DNA of 64,000 nucleotides from Chitinophaga sp. (GCF_019236475.1 NZ_JAFAIX010000007.1:1-64000), one strand, 5' to 3'; counted from the stretch's first letter, positions 7,689-16,591 are shown. The notes: a model not told the origin generated them from the letters alone. Program-made: numbers and translations.

Positions 7689-7722
7689 TACCCTGTCCGC
7701 CAGCGGGCAGGGTATTTTATTT
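7689..7722 (+). terminator. Intrinsic terminator
   Basis: TACCCTGTCC (7689-7698) pairs with GGGCAGGGTA (7705-7714) including one G-T wobble, with a 6-base loop and the T-rich tail TTTTATTT. It follows the tail-fibre-like gene ending at 7665. Confidence 0.8.
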
Positions 7723-7798
7723 CCCCAAATACGCCGCACGCCAGAACCCGCTGGTAGTGCCATAAAATACAGTAACTTTAAAATATAATCACTGCATT

Positions 7799-8236
7799 AT
7801 GGAAAGACTCAATTTCACCACACACATCCATGCAAAACCACATATTGTTTGGGATGTACTCTGGGATGAAGATTCCTACCCATTATGGACGGAAGTCTTC
7901 AGCGAAGGTTGCCGAGTAGAAACGGACTGGAAAAAAGGCAGTCAAGTACGCTTCCTAAACAAAGACAATGATGGGATGCTCTCTGAAATAGCGGATAATA
8001 TCCCAGAAAAATTCATGTCTTTCCGACATCTAGGCGTCATTGCGGATGGGTCGGAAGATAGCCTAGGTAAAGATGCGAAACAGTGGGCTGGAGCCATGGA
8101 AAACTATACGCTTACTGATGAGGACGGCGACACTCGACTGGAAGTAAGTATGGATATCATTCCTGAATTCCGCGATTTCTTTCAGAAAACCTGGCCGCAA
8201 GCGTTGGCAAAAGTGAAAGCATTGTCAGAAGAATAA
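7799..8236 (+). CDS. SRPBCC family protein
   Basis: This encodes 145 residues with the pattern of the SRPBCC/START-like fold: an opening strand LNFTTHIHAKPHIVWDVLWD, then YPLWTEVFSEGCRVETDWKKG, SQVRFLNKDNDGMLSEIADN and a C-terminal helix (FRDFFQKTWPQALAKVKALS). The family forms a deep hydrophobic cavity that binds lipids or other small ligands; no ligand can be predicted. There is no signal peptide, so it is cytoplasmic. It precedes the GH130-REC gene by 50 bases on the same strand and might be co-transcribed. Confidence 0.88.
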   Translation: MERLNFTTHIHAKPHIVWDVLWDEDSYPLWTEVFSEGCRVETDWKKGSQVRFLNKDNDGMLSEIADNIPEKFMSFRHLGVIADGSEDSLGKDAKQWAGAMENYTLTDEDGDTRLEVSMDIIPEFRDFFQKTWPQALAKVKALSEE

Positions 8237-8286
8237 GCAAACTATTTCCTGCACCAGTTGTTACTTTAATATAGCCGCTATAAGTT

Positions 8287-10164
8287 ATGAGTATAAAAGT
8301 AACAAGAAAGCAAATTGTCTTCAATGGAGACCCCAGGCGCGTGATTACTCGTTTTTTCATGCCATCTCCCGAATCCAGGATCGTCAGTATCTTAAAGAAA
8401 GTGAAGGACATGCCAGTACATGCCGCCACACTGGTACTGAACCAAACCCTGAGGGATTTTTCAGGTCGCCATAGAAATGTCTCCCGTATATTTCGTAAAC
8501 ATTTTGAACGAGCACGCCTCCTCCTCCGTAACCCTGGCTTCGATATGCTCCAGCTTCCAGAAGCAAAACAATTGTTACTGGGCGCCTATTTCACCTCTGA
8601 ATATTCCATAGAATCTGCCGCTTTCTTCAATCCTTCTGTCGTGGAAGATCCTGATCAATCGGGCTTAAGAGCCGGACAAAAACGGGTTGTCTTCAGCTTT
8701 CGCGCCACAGGCGAAGGCCATGTGTCTTCTATTGTTTTCAGAGGCGGCATACTGGATGAATTCAATAACCTAGAAGTGATTCCCACTGCGCGACTCGTAG
8801 AAGAGGCAGATATGGTGGTGGATCGCAAATACAACCTCGAAGCGTTAGTATTGGAAGTGCAGCAAAAACAATTGGATATAGCAGCTACCAGGAATGTTAT
8901 CAGTAAACTGAATCGGGAATTTGACTACTACGAATTACACGAGGCCATTGATAAAGAATTACGCCATGCTCCCTTGCCGGAAGATGAAAAACGCATTCTT
9001 GGAAAAGTGAGAAGCCTCTCTGATACCTCTTATGAGATTACTTTCTCTTTGGATACCGGTATCTCTGATAGAGTGATCTTTCCCATTACGCCAGATGAGC
9101 GAAACGGCATTGAAGATGCCCGTTTTGTACGTTTTACGGGCGATGATGGACTAGTGAGTTACTACGCAACTTACACCGCCTATAACGGCAAGGATATCAT
9201 GCCGCGATTGATACAGACACGCGACTTCTACAAATTCAATATCATCCCTATTCACGGAAAGAACGTCCATAACAAAGGGATTGCCTTGTTTCCGCATAAA
9301 ATAAGAGGAAAATATGCAATGCTGGCCAGGATGGATGGCGTGAATAATTACGTGATGTATTCGGAGGATATGAATGTATGGGGCGAAGATAAGCACTTGA
9401 TACAGGAGCCTACCTATCCTTGGGAATTTATACAAGTAGGGAACTGTGGTTCGCCGATTGCCACTCCGCAAGGCTGGCTGGTGATTACACATGGCGTGGG
9501 TACTATGAGACGGTATTGCCTCGGTGCCATGCTGCTAGACCTAGACCATCCGGAAAAAGTCATTGGTGCGCTGAGTGAACCGTTGATGGTACCCAGTGAA
9601 CAAGAGCGGGAAGGATATGTCCCCAATGTGGTCTACTCTTGCGGCGCCCTTATCAATGGCGAGGAGCTAGTGATACCTTATGCGATGTCCGATACTTGTT
9701 CTTCTTATGCTACCGTTAATTTGGCGGAACTGATGCACCTATTACTGCCGGTACATGTGCCTGCTCGAGGGAAACGTCAGTCCAAAGGGCATATCCTCCT
9801 GGTGGATGATGAAACGGTCAGCCTAGAAATACTGGCACATTACCTCAAACAAGAAGGCTATGAAGTGGATATGGCGCCCGATGGCATTGTGGCATTGATG
9901 AAAATTGACAAGATAAAATTTGACCTCATTATCTCCGATATCGCGATGCCTAACTTTGATGGTTATCAGCTATTGGCCTACCTTTCCATGAATGCTTCCA
10001 GAATTCCGGTCATCTTGCTGACAGGCTCCGTGGATCTAACCGACAAGGAGAGGGGTTTGGATCTGGGGGCTGCAGCCTACCTCCAGAAACCGGTAGATAA
10101 GGTGCAACTGTTGGACCATGTGACCAAGATCATGAAAACAATCAAGGTAGGTGCTTCGCGATAA
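8287..10164 (+). CDS. GH130 glycoside phosphorylase-like protein fused to a response-regulator receiver domain
   Basis: This 625-residue protein has two parts. Residues about 60-490 resemble family GH130 beta-mannoside phosphorylases: FPITPDERNGIEDARFVRF carries the Glu276-Asp277 pair in the position of the family's conserved acidic motif, followed by YYATYTAY, HNKGIALFPHKIRGKYAMLA and GNCGSPIATPQGWLVITHGV. Residues about 500-622 are a complete receiver domain: acidic pair Asp507-Asp508 (LLVDDE), phospho-acceptor Asp551 (ISDIAMP), Thr579 (LLTG) and Lys601 (QKPV). GH130 enzymes phosphorolyse mannosides; a receiver on one suggests that phosphorylation controls activity or localisation. There is no signal peptide. 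Its 3' end overlaps by 23 bases the convergent HPt gene. The specific substrate is unknown. Confidence 0.88.
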   Translation: MSIKVTRKQIVFNGDPRRVITRFFMPSPESRIVSILKKVKDMPVHAATLVLNQTLRDFSGRHRNVSRIFRKHFERARLLLRNPGFDMLQLPEAKQLLLGAYFTSEYSIESAAFFNPSVVEDPDQSGLRAGQKRVVFSFRATGEGHVSSIVFRGGILDEFNNLEVIPTARLVEEADMVVDRKYNLEALVLEVQQKQLDIAATRNVISKLNREFDYYELHEAIDKELRHAPLPEDEKRILGKVRSLSDTSYEITFSLDTGISDRVIFPITPDERNGIEDARFVRFTGDDGLVSYYATYTAYNGKDIMPRLIQTRDFYKFNIIPIHGKNVHNKGIALFPHKIRGKYAMLARMDGVNNYVMYSEDMNVWGEDKHLIQEPTYPWEFIQVGNCGSPIATPQGWLVITHGVGTMRRYCLGAMLLDLDHPEKVIGALSEPLMVPSEQEREGYVPNVVYSCGALINGEELVIPYAMSDTCSSYATVNLAELMHLLLPVHVPARGKRQSKGHILLVDDETVSLEILAHYLKQEGYEVDMAPDGIVALMKIDKIKFDLIISDIAMPNFDGYQLLAYLSMNASRIPVILLTGSVDLTDKERGLDLGAAAYLQKPVDKVQLLDHVTKIMKTIKVGASR

Positions 10165-10471
10165 GTGATTGCGTATACAGGATCTCTTCTATTGTTTGTT
10201 TTACAATGGTAGATGAAATGATTTCTTCCGGCTCCATTTGTTGGATGGAGCTTGTCAATTCGGAGAGCTCTTCCAGTCGGATCGTCATCGACATGCCATG
10301 AATCTTATGCGCAATGGCTTTTATGGCAGCAGTATCATTTGCGGCAATGCCTGTTTCGAAAACCGAAACCGCTTTACTTAATTCCCGCATGCTGGCTTCC
10401 AGCACTTCTATAATCACTGATTCCGGAAGCTCCAATTGTTCCTGCGTATGTGTTAGCTCGAAATGTACCAT
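10142..10471 (-). CDS. Histidine phosphotransfer (HPt) domain protein
   Basis: This encodes 109 residues forming a single helical HPt domain. The active-site motif is AHKIHG with His55 as the expected phosphorylated residue, followed by MSMTIRLEELSEL, which matches the second helix of the domain. Free HPt proteins carry phosphate between the receiver of a hybrid kinase and that of a final response regulator. Its neighbours are a hybrid kinase (11238) and a GH130-REC fusion (8287), so a relay between them is a natural hypothesis. It overlaps the GH130-REC gene tail-to-tail and is the last of three minus-strand genes. Confidence 0.85.
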   Translation of the reverse strand: MVHFELTHTQEQLELPESVIIEVLEASMRELSKAVSVFETGIAANDTAAIKAIAHKIHGMSMTIRLEELSELTSSIQQMEPEEIISSTIVKQTIEEILYTQSLIAKHLP

Positions 10472-10546
10472 TTTTATAACTTATCTAGATTAATTAGACC
10501 TGTCGATAATCAGTGCTGTATATGCGTAAATGTTTGTGCGCACTAC

Positions 10547-10855
10547 TTATCTTCTTCCGGTATATACCAGCATTATCCTTTCATTGAATTTTGTCAAATA
10601 TAGCAGTTCATCCAATGGGGAATCCTTAGTTAGTAGGATAAGCAGCTTTGAATGATGTCTTAAAGTAAGCAGATTAATCTTTACCAGCAAATTGATTCCT
10701 GCGATATCTGCTTCCTCAATAGCAGAAAGGTCCAGTGTGAGTTCCTGGTTTTCCTTGGATGCTGGATACTCCAGTTCATCCAACAATTCTTCTGCATACA
10801 AGGCTGTAAGGGGTTTGGTTACAGCATATTTTTTCCCGCATTTAGTGTCAATCAT
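10547..10855 (-). CDS. STAS domain protein (anti-sigma antagonist-like)
   Basis: This is a 102-residue protein with a STAS-like fold: LTLDLSAIEEADIAGINLLV corresponds to the strand-turn-helix that in SpoIIAA-type proteins carries the phosphorylated serine. Here the DSSG position reads EADIAG, so the usual phosphoserine is missing. The rest (LLILLTKDSPLDELLYLTKF) fits the C-terminal half. Its start overlaps the stop of the upstream small gene by four bases (ATGA), so the two are translationally coupled. It lies next to an HPt gene, suggesting a role in protein-protein switching within the same signalling unit. Confidence 0.72.
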   Translation of the reverse strand: MIDTKCGKKYAVTKPLTALYAEELLDELEYPASKENQELTLDLSAIEEADIAGINLLVKINLLTLRHHSKLLILLTKDSPLDELLYLTKFNERIMLVYTGRR

Positions 10856-11061
10856 AGCGTAGGTGCTTGAGAAGGTTGGTGAAAAAGGATACTCTGCCGC
10901 ATTGCCTCCGTTTTGCTGCCATTCTTAGATTGTTCGGCATCATATAAAGAAAGCGCTACCGTTTTGTTATTCGCGGAAAATACTTCATAGCCGAGTAGTA
11001 ATAACTGATGAGCTACGGCATGTTGTATGAAGGATTGGGCGTTAGCACTGGGGATTTTCAT
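10852..11061 (-). CDS. Small unknown protein, first gene of the STAS-HPt operon
   Basis: From ATG at 11061 this encodes 69 residues (MKIPSANAQSFIQHAVAHQL onward). A longer frame reaches 11172, but its extra 37 residues are unlike a normal N-terminus and overlap the presumed promoter of the divergent kinase gene. The protein contains LLLLGYEVFSANNKTVALSL and a basic C-terminus; I do not recognise a family. It overlaps the STAS gene by four bases, so it is probably a working partner of the STAS and HPt proteins. Confidence 0.6.
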   Translation of the reverse strand: MKIPSANAQSFIQHAVAHQLLLLGYEVFSANNKTVALSLYDAEQSKNGSKTEAMRQSILFHQPSQAPTL

Positions 11062-11237
11062 GTGATTGGAGCTTACAATTGTTGTTGGATTAAATACCGC
11101 TTTGAGAAATTGTAGAGGGAAAATAGACAACACAAATATACTAAAATCATAGATTTCAATTGTTAAAAACAATAAGGTATCCTGCCTGTATTTTGTTTAG
11201 ATTTTGTAATTTCAAGCTACGGTAACTACTATTCAAT

Positions 11238-14200
11238 ATGAAGAACCAAATACACCCCATGACAGATACCTTGCATAACGATGAGTTTGATTACTATCGA
11301 AAGTTTTTCGAGCTTTCCAATGACTTGGTATGCCTTGTTAGTGCTGAAGGAACTTTCAGCAGGGTGAACCCGGCATTTCAAAAAGTTTTGGGATGGAGTC
11401 AGGAGGAGATGGAAGGGCAGTCTATATATAGATTTTTGCTGGAGGATGATCTTGTCCGGGCTACAGATGAGATGAAGCGATTAAATCAGGGTATCACTAC
11501 GGTTAATTTTGAAACAAGGTGGAAATGTAGCCAAGGGGGGCATGCATGGGTTCAATGGATGGCTACTCCAGAGGGGCCTGGTGGCGATATTTTCGCCATT
11601 GGGAGAGATGTTACTGCTTTTAGACATAAAGAGCAACTATTAGAGGAGAGTGAACAACGATTCAGGATATTCTTTAAAAACTCCAAAGGGATGATGTGTT
11701 TGCATGACCTGGAGGGGAAATTAATAATTGTGAATGATGCGAGTGCAGAAAGTTTAGGGTATACCTCAGCGGAGATGGAAGGAAAAACGCTGTATGATAT
11801 TATACCGGATAAGTATAAACCAGGGTTAAAGCCTTATCTGGAACAGATTGCGAAAGAAAAGCAGCTCACAGGGATCATGCGTACGCAACATAGAGATGGC
11901 TCCACCCGTATTTGGTTGTTCAATAACGTACTGGAATCTTCCGAGGAAAGCAATAAAAGTTACGTAATAGGGAATGCATTGGATATAACGGAAAGGCATG
12001 CACTGGAAAATGACCTGAAATGGACGAAGGAAATGCTCGAACAAACCAACGAGGTAGCCAGAATTGGCTTCTGGCAGTATGATCTGGATGGGGAAATATC
12101 TTATTGGTCGCCGGTAACATGTAGTATTCATGGGGTACCGGAAACTTATCAACCCAATGTAGAGGAAGCCTTGAACTTTTATAGGGACAATGTTAGTCGG
12201 CAGCGTTTACAAGAAGTGTTGTTACGTGCCATCCAAACGGGAGAGTCCTGGGATGAAGAAATGGTGATCACCACGGTGAGTGGAAAAGATATATGGGTGA
12301 GGTCTATCGGCAGAGCGGAAATGAAAGATGGGGAGTGCAAAAGAGTGTATGGGACTTTCCAGGATATCGATCAGCATAAACGTATGGAGGTCGAAATAAA
12401 GGAGGCACATAAGTTCCTAGCGGATATACTGGATTCTGCGGTGGATGTGAGTATCATCGCCACGAGGCCGGATGGTATCATTACGCATTTTAATTCGGGC
12501 GCGGAAAAAATGCTCTTGTTCAAAGCAACTGAAATGGTAGGCAAGCAGCGGATAGGAGCCATCCATGATCTGGATCAGTTGAAACAGGTGGGAATGGAAC
12601 TAGGCGTAGCTGCAAAAGATGTGTTTCCAGCAGAAGCCAAATCGGAAGATCGGCAGCACCAGCGGGAATGGATTTATCATCGTAGTGATGGAACACTGCT
12701 GGATGTAACCCAAATGATTTCTGAAATTAGAGACATGGATGGTCAGATAACTGGCTATCTCCATATAGCACAAGACATTTCTCTTAGGAAGGTAGCAGAG
12801 AAAATGCTACAAGACGAAAAAGCCAAACTGGCGGCCTTCGTGAAAGAAATACCAGTAGCGGTTGCAATGTTGGATAATGCGCTTCGATTTGTCGCGCATA
12901 GTGAAGTCTGGATGGAGGATTATAATCTAAAAGGAAAAGATATACTGGGAAAAAATGTATATGATGTATTTCCTGATATTCCGGACGAGTTCAAGGAAAT
13001 GCACCGTAGTTCATTGCAGGGAAAGATTGAAAAGTATGAAGACTATACCTGGCGCCCTCCAGGATGGGATCATGACCAGCACATGCGCATAGAGTACCGA
13101 CCATGGTTTCAGCATGATGGTGAAATAGGTGGTATCATGATCCTTACCCAAGATATTACCGCTAAATCGCTCCAGCAGGAAGAACTGCAACAGGCTAAGA
13201 AAATGGCAGAAGAAGCCAGTGTGGCCAAATCAGAATTCCTGGCCAATATGAGCCATGAAATCAGAACGCCACTAAACGGCATTATCGGATTTACCGACCT
13301 GGTATTGAAGTCAGAATTGGGTGCATTGCAATACCAGTATATTTCCATTGTTAACCAGAGCGCCAATACTTTACTGAACATCATCAATGATATCCTTGAT
13401 TTCTCCAAAATAGAAGCTGGTAAACTGGATCTGGATGTACAGCAATCAGATCTGATTGAACTGTGTACAGAAGTGGGAGACCTGGTGAAATTTTTGGTGC
13501 AGCGAAAAGGACTGGAATTTATCCTGGATATAAGCCCTGATTTGCCTAAATATATATGGGCGGACCAACTACGTTTAAAACAGATTTTAATCAATCTGTT
13601 AAGTAATGCCGTGAAGTTTACCGAACGTGGTGAAGTAGGCCTGAAAGTATATGTAGCAGAGAAACAACAAGGAATAGCCAACATGTCTATTCGCTTTGAA
13701 GTATCTGATACAGGAATCGGTATTAAAGAAGAAGGCCGAGATCGCATATTCGAAGCCTTTACCCAGGAAGATATCAGTGTAACGAAAAAATATGGTGGTA
13801 CGGGATTGGGACTGACGATCTCCAATAGACTGTTAAAGATCATGGATAGTCAGTTACAATTGACTAGTGAACTGGGCAAAGGAACCACCTTCTATTTTGA
13901 ATTGCATGTACAGGCAGTAAATTCGTCAGAACCGGAATATATTAATTTCAACAGTATTCATAATGTATTGGTGACAGATGATAATGAACATAACCAGGAG
14001 ATACTTCGCAGAATGCTGGAGCTGAGAAATATTAAAACGACAACTGTCAATAATGGACTGGAAGCCCTGCAGTTGCTGCTGGATCGCAAAAATACGTATG
14101 ATGTGGTGATCATGGATTATCATATGCCAATACTGGATGGCCTGGAGACTGTGCGAAAGATACGAGGGATGCAGCATCCACTGGTAGCTGGTATTCCGGT

Positions 14201-15125
14201 CATATTACTATATAGTTCATCAGATGATGAAATGATATTGAAAGCATGCGATGAATTAAATATATCCCAGCGCCTGGTGAAGCCAGTAACGATGAAAGTA
14301 CTCTATAAGGCACTATCCAGACTTACAGATACTGGGGATTCATCCCTTGAAAAAGATACTAAAAAACAACAGGTACGAAAACCTTTCGCAGATGGTATTT
14401 CGTTGCTGATAGCAGAAGATAACAGTGTCAATATGTTATTGGCTAAAACCATTATTGGCAGGGCATTACCTAATGCCAAAATTCTAGAAGCGAAAACAGG
14501 TAAGGAAGCATATGAAGTGTATTTGAAGGAACATCCAGATGTGATCCTGATGGACGTACAAATGCCGGAACTGAATGGTTATGAAGCTACAGAAGCTATC
14601 CGGGAAGAGCTATCCGGACATGCTGTTCCTATTATTGCACTCACGGCCGGGAATGTAAAAGGAGAAAAGGAGAGATGTCTTGCTTCTGGTATGAATGACT
14701 TCCTCGCAAAACCGTTTGTGGAGGATCAGTTGTTGGCCATGTTGGATAAATGGCTGGGTGACAATACCACTGAAACAGCCGAAACGACAGATGGGCCAGA
14801 AGCTTTGGATTTAACTACATTGCGCTCCTTCCTGGGAAATACAGATAATACTAAGCTGCTGAAAGAAACCTTAGAGTTGCTCTTGGATGAATGTGAGAAG
14901 GTATATCAGGAATTACAAACCAACGACCTCTCAGCAGATATTCAACGCCTGAAAGTAATCTGCCATAGTATGCATGGTGTAGCTTCTTATACGGGTCTTA
15001 CCGATTTGGATACCGTCATCTTAGATGTGGAAGGTACAACCCCTTCTGTGTTTAAGTATAAGAAATTTATTAAAGAACTAAACAAGTCCATCGTGTCTAT
15101 TCGACTGTCGCTAAACAGTTTGTAG
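11238..15125 (+). CDS. Hybrid sensor histidine kinase, PAS x5 - HisKA - HATPase - REC - REC - HPt
   Basis: This 1295-residue protein is a multi-step phosphorelay kinase without transmembrane segments, so it should sense a cytoplasmic signal. Five PAS-type domains occupy about residues 18-650. HisKA follows with the phosphorylated His673 in FLANMSHEIRTPLNGIIGF, then the ATPase domain (N box INLLSNAVKF, G boxes DTGIGI and GGTGLGL). Receiver 1 has Asp914-Asp915 and phospho-acceptor Asp960 (IMDYHMP). Receiver 2 has acidic residues 1060-1061 and Asp1106 (LMDVQMP). A C-terminal HPt has His1243 in CHSMHGVASYTGL. It is divergent from the small-STAS-HPt operon and close to the GH130-REC gene, which lacks its own kinase. 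No DNA-binding output is present here. Confidence 0.95.
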   Translation: MKNQIHPMTDTLHNDEFDYYRKFFELSNDLVCLVSAEGTFSRVNPAFQKVLGWSQEEMEGQSIYRFLLEDDLVRATDEMKRLNQGITTVNFETRWKCSQGGHAWVQWMATPEGPGGDIFAIGRDVTAFRHKEQLLEESEQRFRIFFKNSKGMMCLHDLEGKLIIVNDASAESLGYTSAEMEGKTLYDIIPDKYKPGLKPYLEQIAKEKQLTGIMRTQHRDGSTRIWLFNNVLESSEESNKSYVIGNALDITERHALENDLKWTKEMLEQTNEVARIGFWQYDLDGEISYWSPVTCSIHGVPETYQPNVEEALNFYRDNVSRQRLQEVLLRAIQTGESWDEEMVITTVSGKDIWVRSIGRAEMKDGECKRVYGTFQDIDQHKRMEVEIKEAHKFLADILDSAVDVSIIATRPDGIITHFNSGAEKMLLFKATEMVGKQRIGAIHDLDQLKQVGMELGVAAKDVFPAEAKSEDRQHQREWIYHRSDGTLLDVTQMISEIRDMDGQITGYLHIAQDISLRKVAEKMLQDEKAKLAAFVKEIPVAVAMLDNALRFVAHSEVWMEDYNLKGKDILGKNVYDVFPDIPDEFKEMHRSSLQGKIEKYEDYTWRPPGWDHDQHMRIEYRPWFQHDGEIGGIMILTQDITAKSLQQEELQQAKKMAEEASVAKSEFLANMSHEIRTPLNGIIGFTDLVLKSELGALQYQYISIVNQSANTLLNIINDILDFSKIEAGKLDLDVQQSDLIELCTEVGDLVKFLVQRKGLEFILDISPDLPKYIWADQLRLKQILINLLSNAVKFTERGEVGLKVYVAEKQQGIANMSIRFEVSDTGIGIKEEGRDRIFEAFTQEDISVTKKYGGTGLGLTISNRLLKIMDSQLQLTSELGKGTTFYFELHVQAVNSSEPEYINFNSIHNVLVTDDNEHNQEILRRMLELRNIKTTTVNNGLEALQLLLDRKNTYDVVIMDYHMPILDGLETVRKIRGMQHPLVAGIPVILLYSSSDDEMILKACDELNISQRLVKPVTMKVLYKALSRLTDTGDSSLEKDTKKQQVRKPFADGISLLIAEDNSVNMLLAKTIIGRALPNAKILEAKTGKEAYEVYLKEHPDVILMDVQMPELNGYEATEAIREELSGHAVPIIALTAGNVKGEKERCLASGMNDFLAKPFVEDQLLAMLDKWLGDNTTETAETTDGPEALDLTTLRSFLGNTDNTKLLKETLELLLDECEKVYQELQTNDLSADIQRLKVICHSMHGVASYTGLTDLDTVILDVEGTTPSVFKYKKFIKELNKSIVSIRLSLNSL

Positions 15126-15359
15126 GTATTTAGCAGATAGACTTTTGTCTCCCTAAAAAAAATCCACAAGAAATTTTTTTTCAACATCATTTTTCATATC
15201 TTCAGGATATATAAGCTCAAAATAACCTGGCTTTTCGATATGTCAACGTGTATGAAAAACATTTCTCTTCTCTTATAATTTTTTAACGCTGAACAACCGC
15301 CCCAGGGCGTAATGGCTTCATTGAAGACAGGGGAGGATTATTGATTTAATTTTCTACTA

Positions 15360-15539
15360 ATGAAAAAGAAAAAAATCTCTCTGGAGAAAAAGCTGTCGCT
15401 GAACAAATTGACAGTGGCATCCCTCAGCAAACCACAACAACATGCATTGGCCGGTGGTATCAACACCGATTATTGCAACACCTATGATCCACAAGTAACT
15501 TGTGAATCCCACCCAAGACCGGGATACGTTTGCTACTAA
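15360..15539 (+). CDS. Class I lanthipeptide precursor 1 (59 residues)
   Basis: The leader MKKKKISLEKKLSLNKLTVA and a GG at residues 32-33 match the Bacteroidota class I lanthipeptide family; the C39 exporter would cleave after GG. The core INTDYCNTYDPQVTCESHPR ends in GYVCY, with three cysteines (39, 48, 58) and several Thr/Ser that could be dehydrated. It is the most divergent of the first six: its leader has KLTVASLSKPQQ instead of KEAVAxLNxxQQ. It is the first gene of the array, about 230 bases after the kinase gene. Confidence 0.9.
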   Translation: MKKKKISLEKKLSLNKLTVASLSKPQQHALAGGINTDYCNTYDPQVTCESHPRPGYVCY

Positions 15540-15632
15540 GCATTGCCGCTGCCTTTTAAAGGCCGTTAACCCGTCCTTTGACAGCAAGATCCCTAAAAAT
15601 TTAACCCGATAACCCTTTAACTCCGTTTAGTT

Positions 15633-15830
15633 ATGAAAAAGAAAACAATCTCCCTGGAGAAAAAACTCACCCTCAACAAAGAAACAGTTGCTTTCCTGAA
15701 TGATTCTCAGAAAAATTCACTTGCAGGTGGTTTGCCTACTACTACCGTGTTGCCTACCAGACTTTGTGGCACCTTGGTGGATACTTGCTCAACCATTCCT
15801 CCAGGCCAAATGCTCTGCATCGCTTGCTAA
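15633..15830 (+). CDS. Class I lanthipeptide precursor 2 (65 residues)
   Basis: Leader MKKKTISLEKKLTLNKETVA, cleavage site LAGG (residues 30-33), core LPTTTVLPTRLCGTLVDTCS then TIPPGQMLCIAC. Four cysteines and many threonines give several possible thioether rings. The ending CxTIPPGxxxCxxC is shared with precursors 3-5, so these four probably yield products with similar ring patterns. Confidence 0.93.
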   Translation: MKKKTISLEKKLTLNKETVAFLNDSQKNSLAGGLPTTTVLPTRLCGTLVDTCSTIPPGQMLCIAC

Positions 15831-15864
15831 TATTTAATCTGATCATCAAATATTCAGTTTAGCT

Positions 15865-16062
15865 ATGAAAAAGAAAACACTCTCTCTGGAGAAAAAGCTC
15901 ACGCTTAACAAAGAAGCCGTGGCATTACTGACGGTATCGCAACAACAAGGTATTGCTGGTGGTCTTCCTACCACTACTGTAATGTCCAGGCTGAATTGCG
16001 TTACCTGGCAGGATACCTGTGAAACTATCCCTGTAGGTGGCGCCAGTTGTGTACTTTGTTAA
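15865..16062 (+). CDS. Class I lanthipeptide precursor 3 (65 residues)
   Basis: Leader MKKKTLSLEKKLTLNKEAVA, cleavage site IAGG, core LPTTTVMSRLNCVTWQDTCE then TIPVGGASCVLC. The core opening LPTTTV is identical to that of precursor 2, pointing to recent duplication, while the middle has diverged. Four cysteines. It begins 34 bases after precursor 2. Confidence 0.93.
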   Translation: MKKKTLSLEKKLTLNKEAVALLTVSQQQGIAGGLPTTTVMSRLNCVTWQDTCETIPVGGASCVLC

Positions 16063-16089
16063 TTCATTAACCCATCATTTCGTTTTGCT

Positions 16090-16281
16090 ATGAAGAAGAA
16101 AAAACTGTCCCTCGACAAAAAGCTCACGCTCAATAAAGAAGCTGTAGCTTTTCTGAATGCTTCTCAGAAGGAAGCCGTTGCCGGTGGTATTCCTCCACTG
16201 ACATTCAAGATTACTTGTATTACTTCTCAGGATACCTGTGAGACGGTCCCTCCAATGCAACCGGAATGCATATACTGCTAA
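16090..16281 (+). CDS. Class I lanthipeptide precursor 4 (63 residues)
   Basis: Leader MKKKKLSLDKKLTLNKEAVA, cleavage site VAGG, core IPPLTFKITCITSQDTCETV then PPMQPECIYC. Four cysteines in the same spacing as precursors 2, 3 and 5. It begins 27 bases after precursor 3, within the tightly spaced first half of the array. Confidence 0.93.
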   Translation: MKKKKLSLDKKLTLNKEAVAFLNASQKEAVAGGIPPLTFKITCITSQDTCETVPPMQPECIYC

Positions 16282-16302
16282 TCGTTTAATTATTATTCCC
16301 TC

Positions 16303-16370
16303 GGACAGAGAGCCATAACTGTGAGTGCGTCGCAGTTACAGGATTTTTATGTCCATAATGTACCTCAATC
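16303..16370 (+). promoter_or_regulatory. Structured leader RNA of precursor 5 (copy 1 of a conserved leader)
   Basis: An outer stem GGACA (16303-16307) pairs with TGTCC (16350-16354). Inside it TAACTGTG (16316-16323) pairs with CGCAGTTA (16331-16338) across a 7-base loop ending GTGCGT. The outer stem ends exactly 16 bases before the start codon. The same arrangement occurs before precursors 6 and 7. Confidence 0.7.
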
Positions 16371-16565
16371 ATGAAGAAGAAAAAAGTATCTCTGGAGAAA
16401 AAGCTTACACTTAATAAGGAGGCGATAGCATCATTGAATGCAGCACAGCAGGACGTAATCGCTGGTGGTAATGCTTTCTATACAAGACAATTCACTTGTA
16501 CGGTTACCTACCAGGAGACTTGTCAAACAATCCCTCCTGGAGAGATGGATTGCGTGATATGCTAA
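16371..16565 (+). CDS. Class I lanthipeptide precursor 5 (64 residues)
   Basis: Leader MKKKKVSLEKKLTLNKEAIA, cleavage site IAGG, core NAFYTRQFTCTVTYQETCQT then IPPGEMDCVIC. Four cysteines. Unlike precursors 2-4 it has its own long upstream region containing a conserved stem-loop leader, so it may be transcribed or controlled separately. Confidence 0.93.
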   Translation: MKKKKVSLEKKLTLNKEAIASLNAAQQDVIAGGNAFYTRQFTCTVTYQETCQTIPPGEMDCVIC

Positions 16566-16591
16566 TCTGGTAATTCTTTGTTTTTCTCACC

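Noticed and set aside
11062..11172. Longer N-terminus of the small gene before STAS
   Set aside because: The extra residues look like translated promoter DNA and the ATG at 11061 gives a normal start.
13109..13843. 244-codon minus-strand frame inside the hybrid kinase
   Set aside because: It is antisense to the HisKA/ATPase region, which has clear motifs; its composition (Ser, Ile, Leu-rich) is that of a shadow frame.
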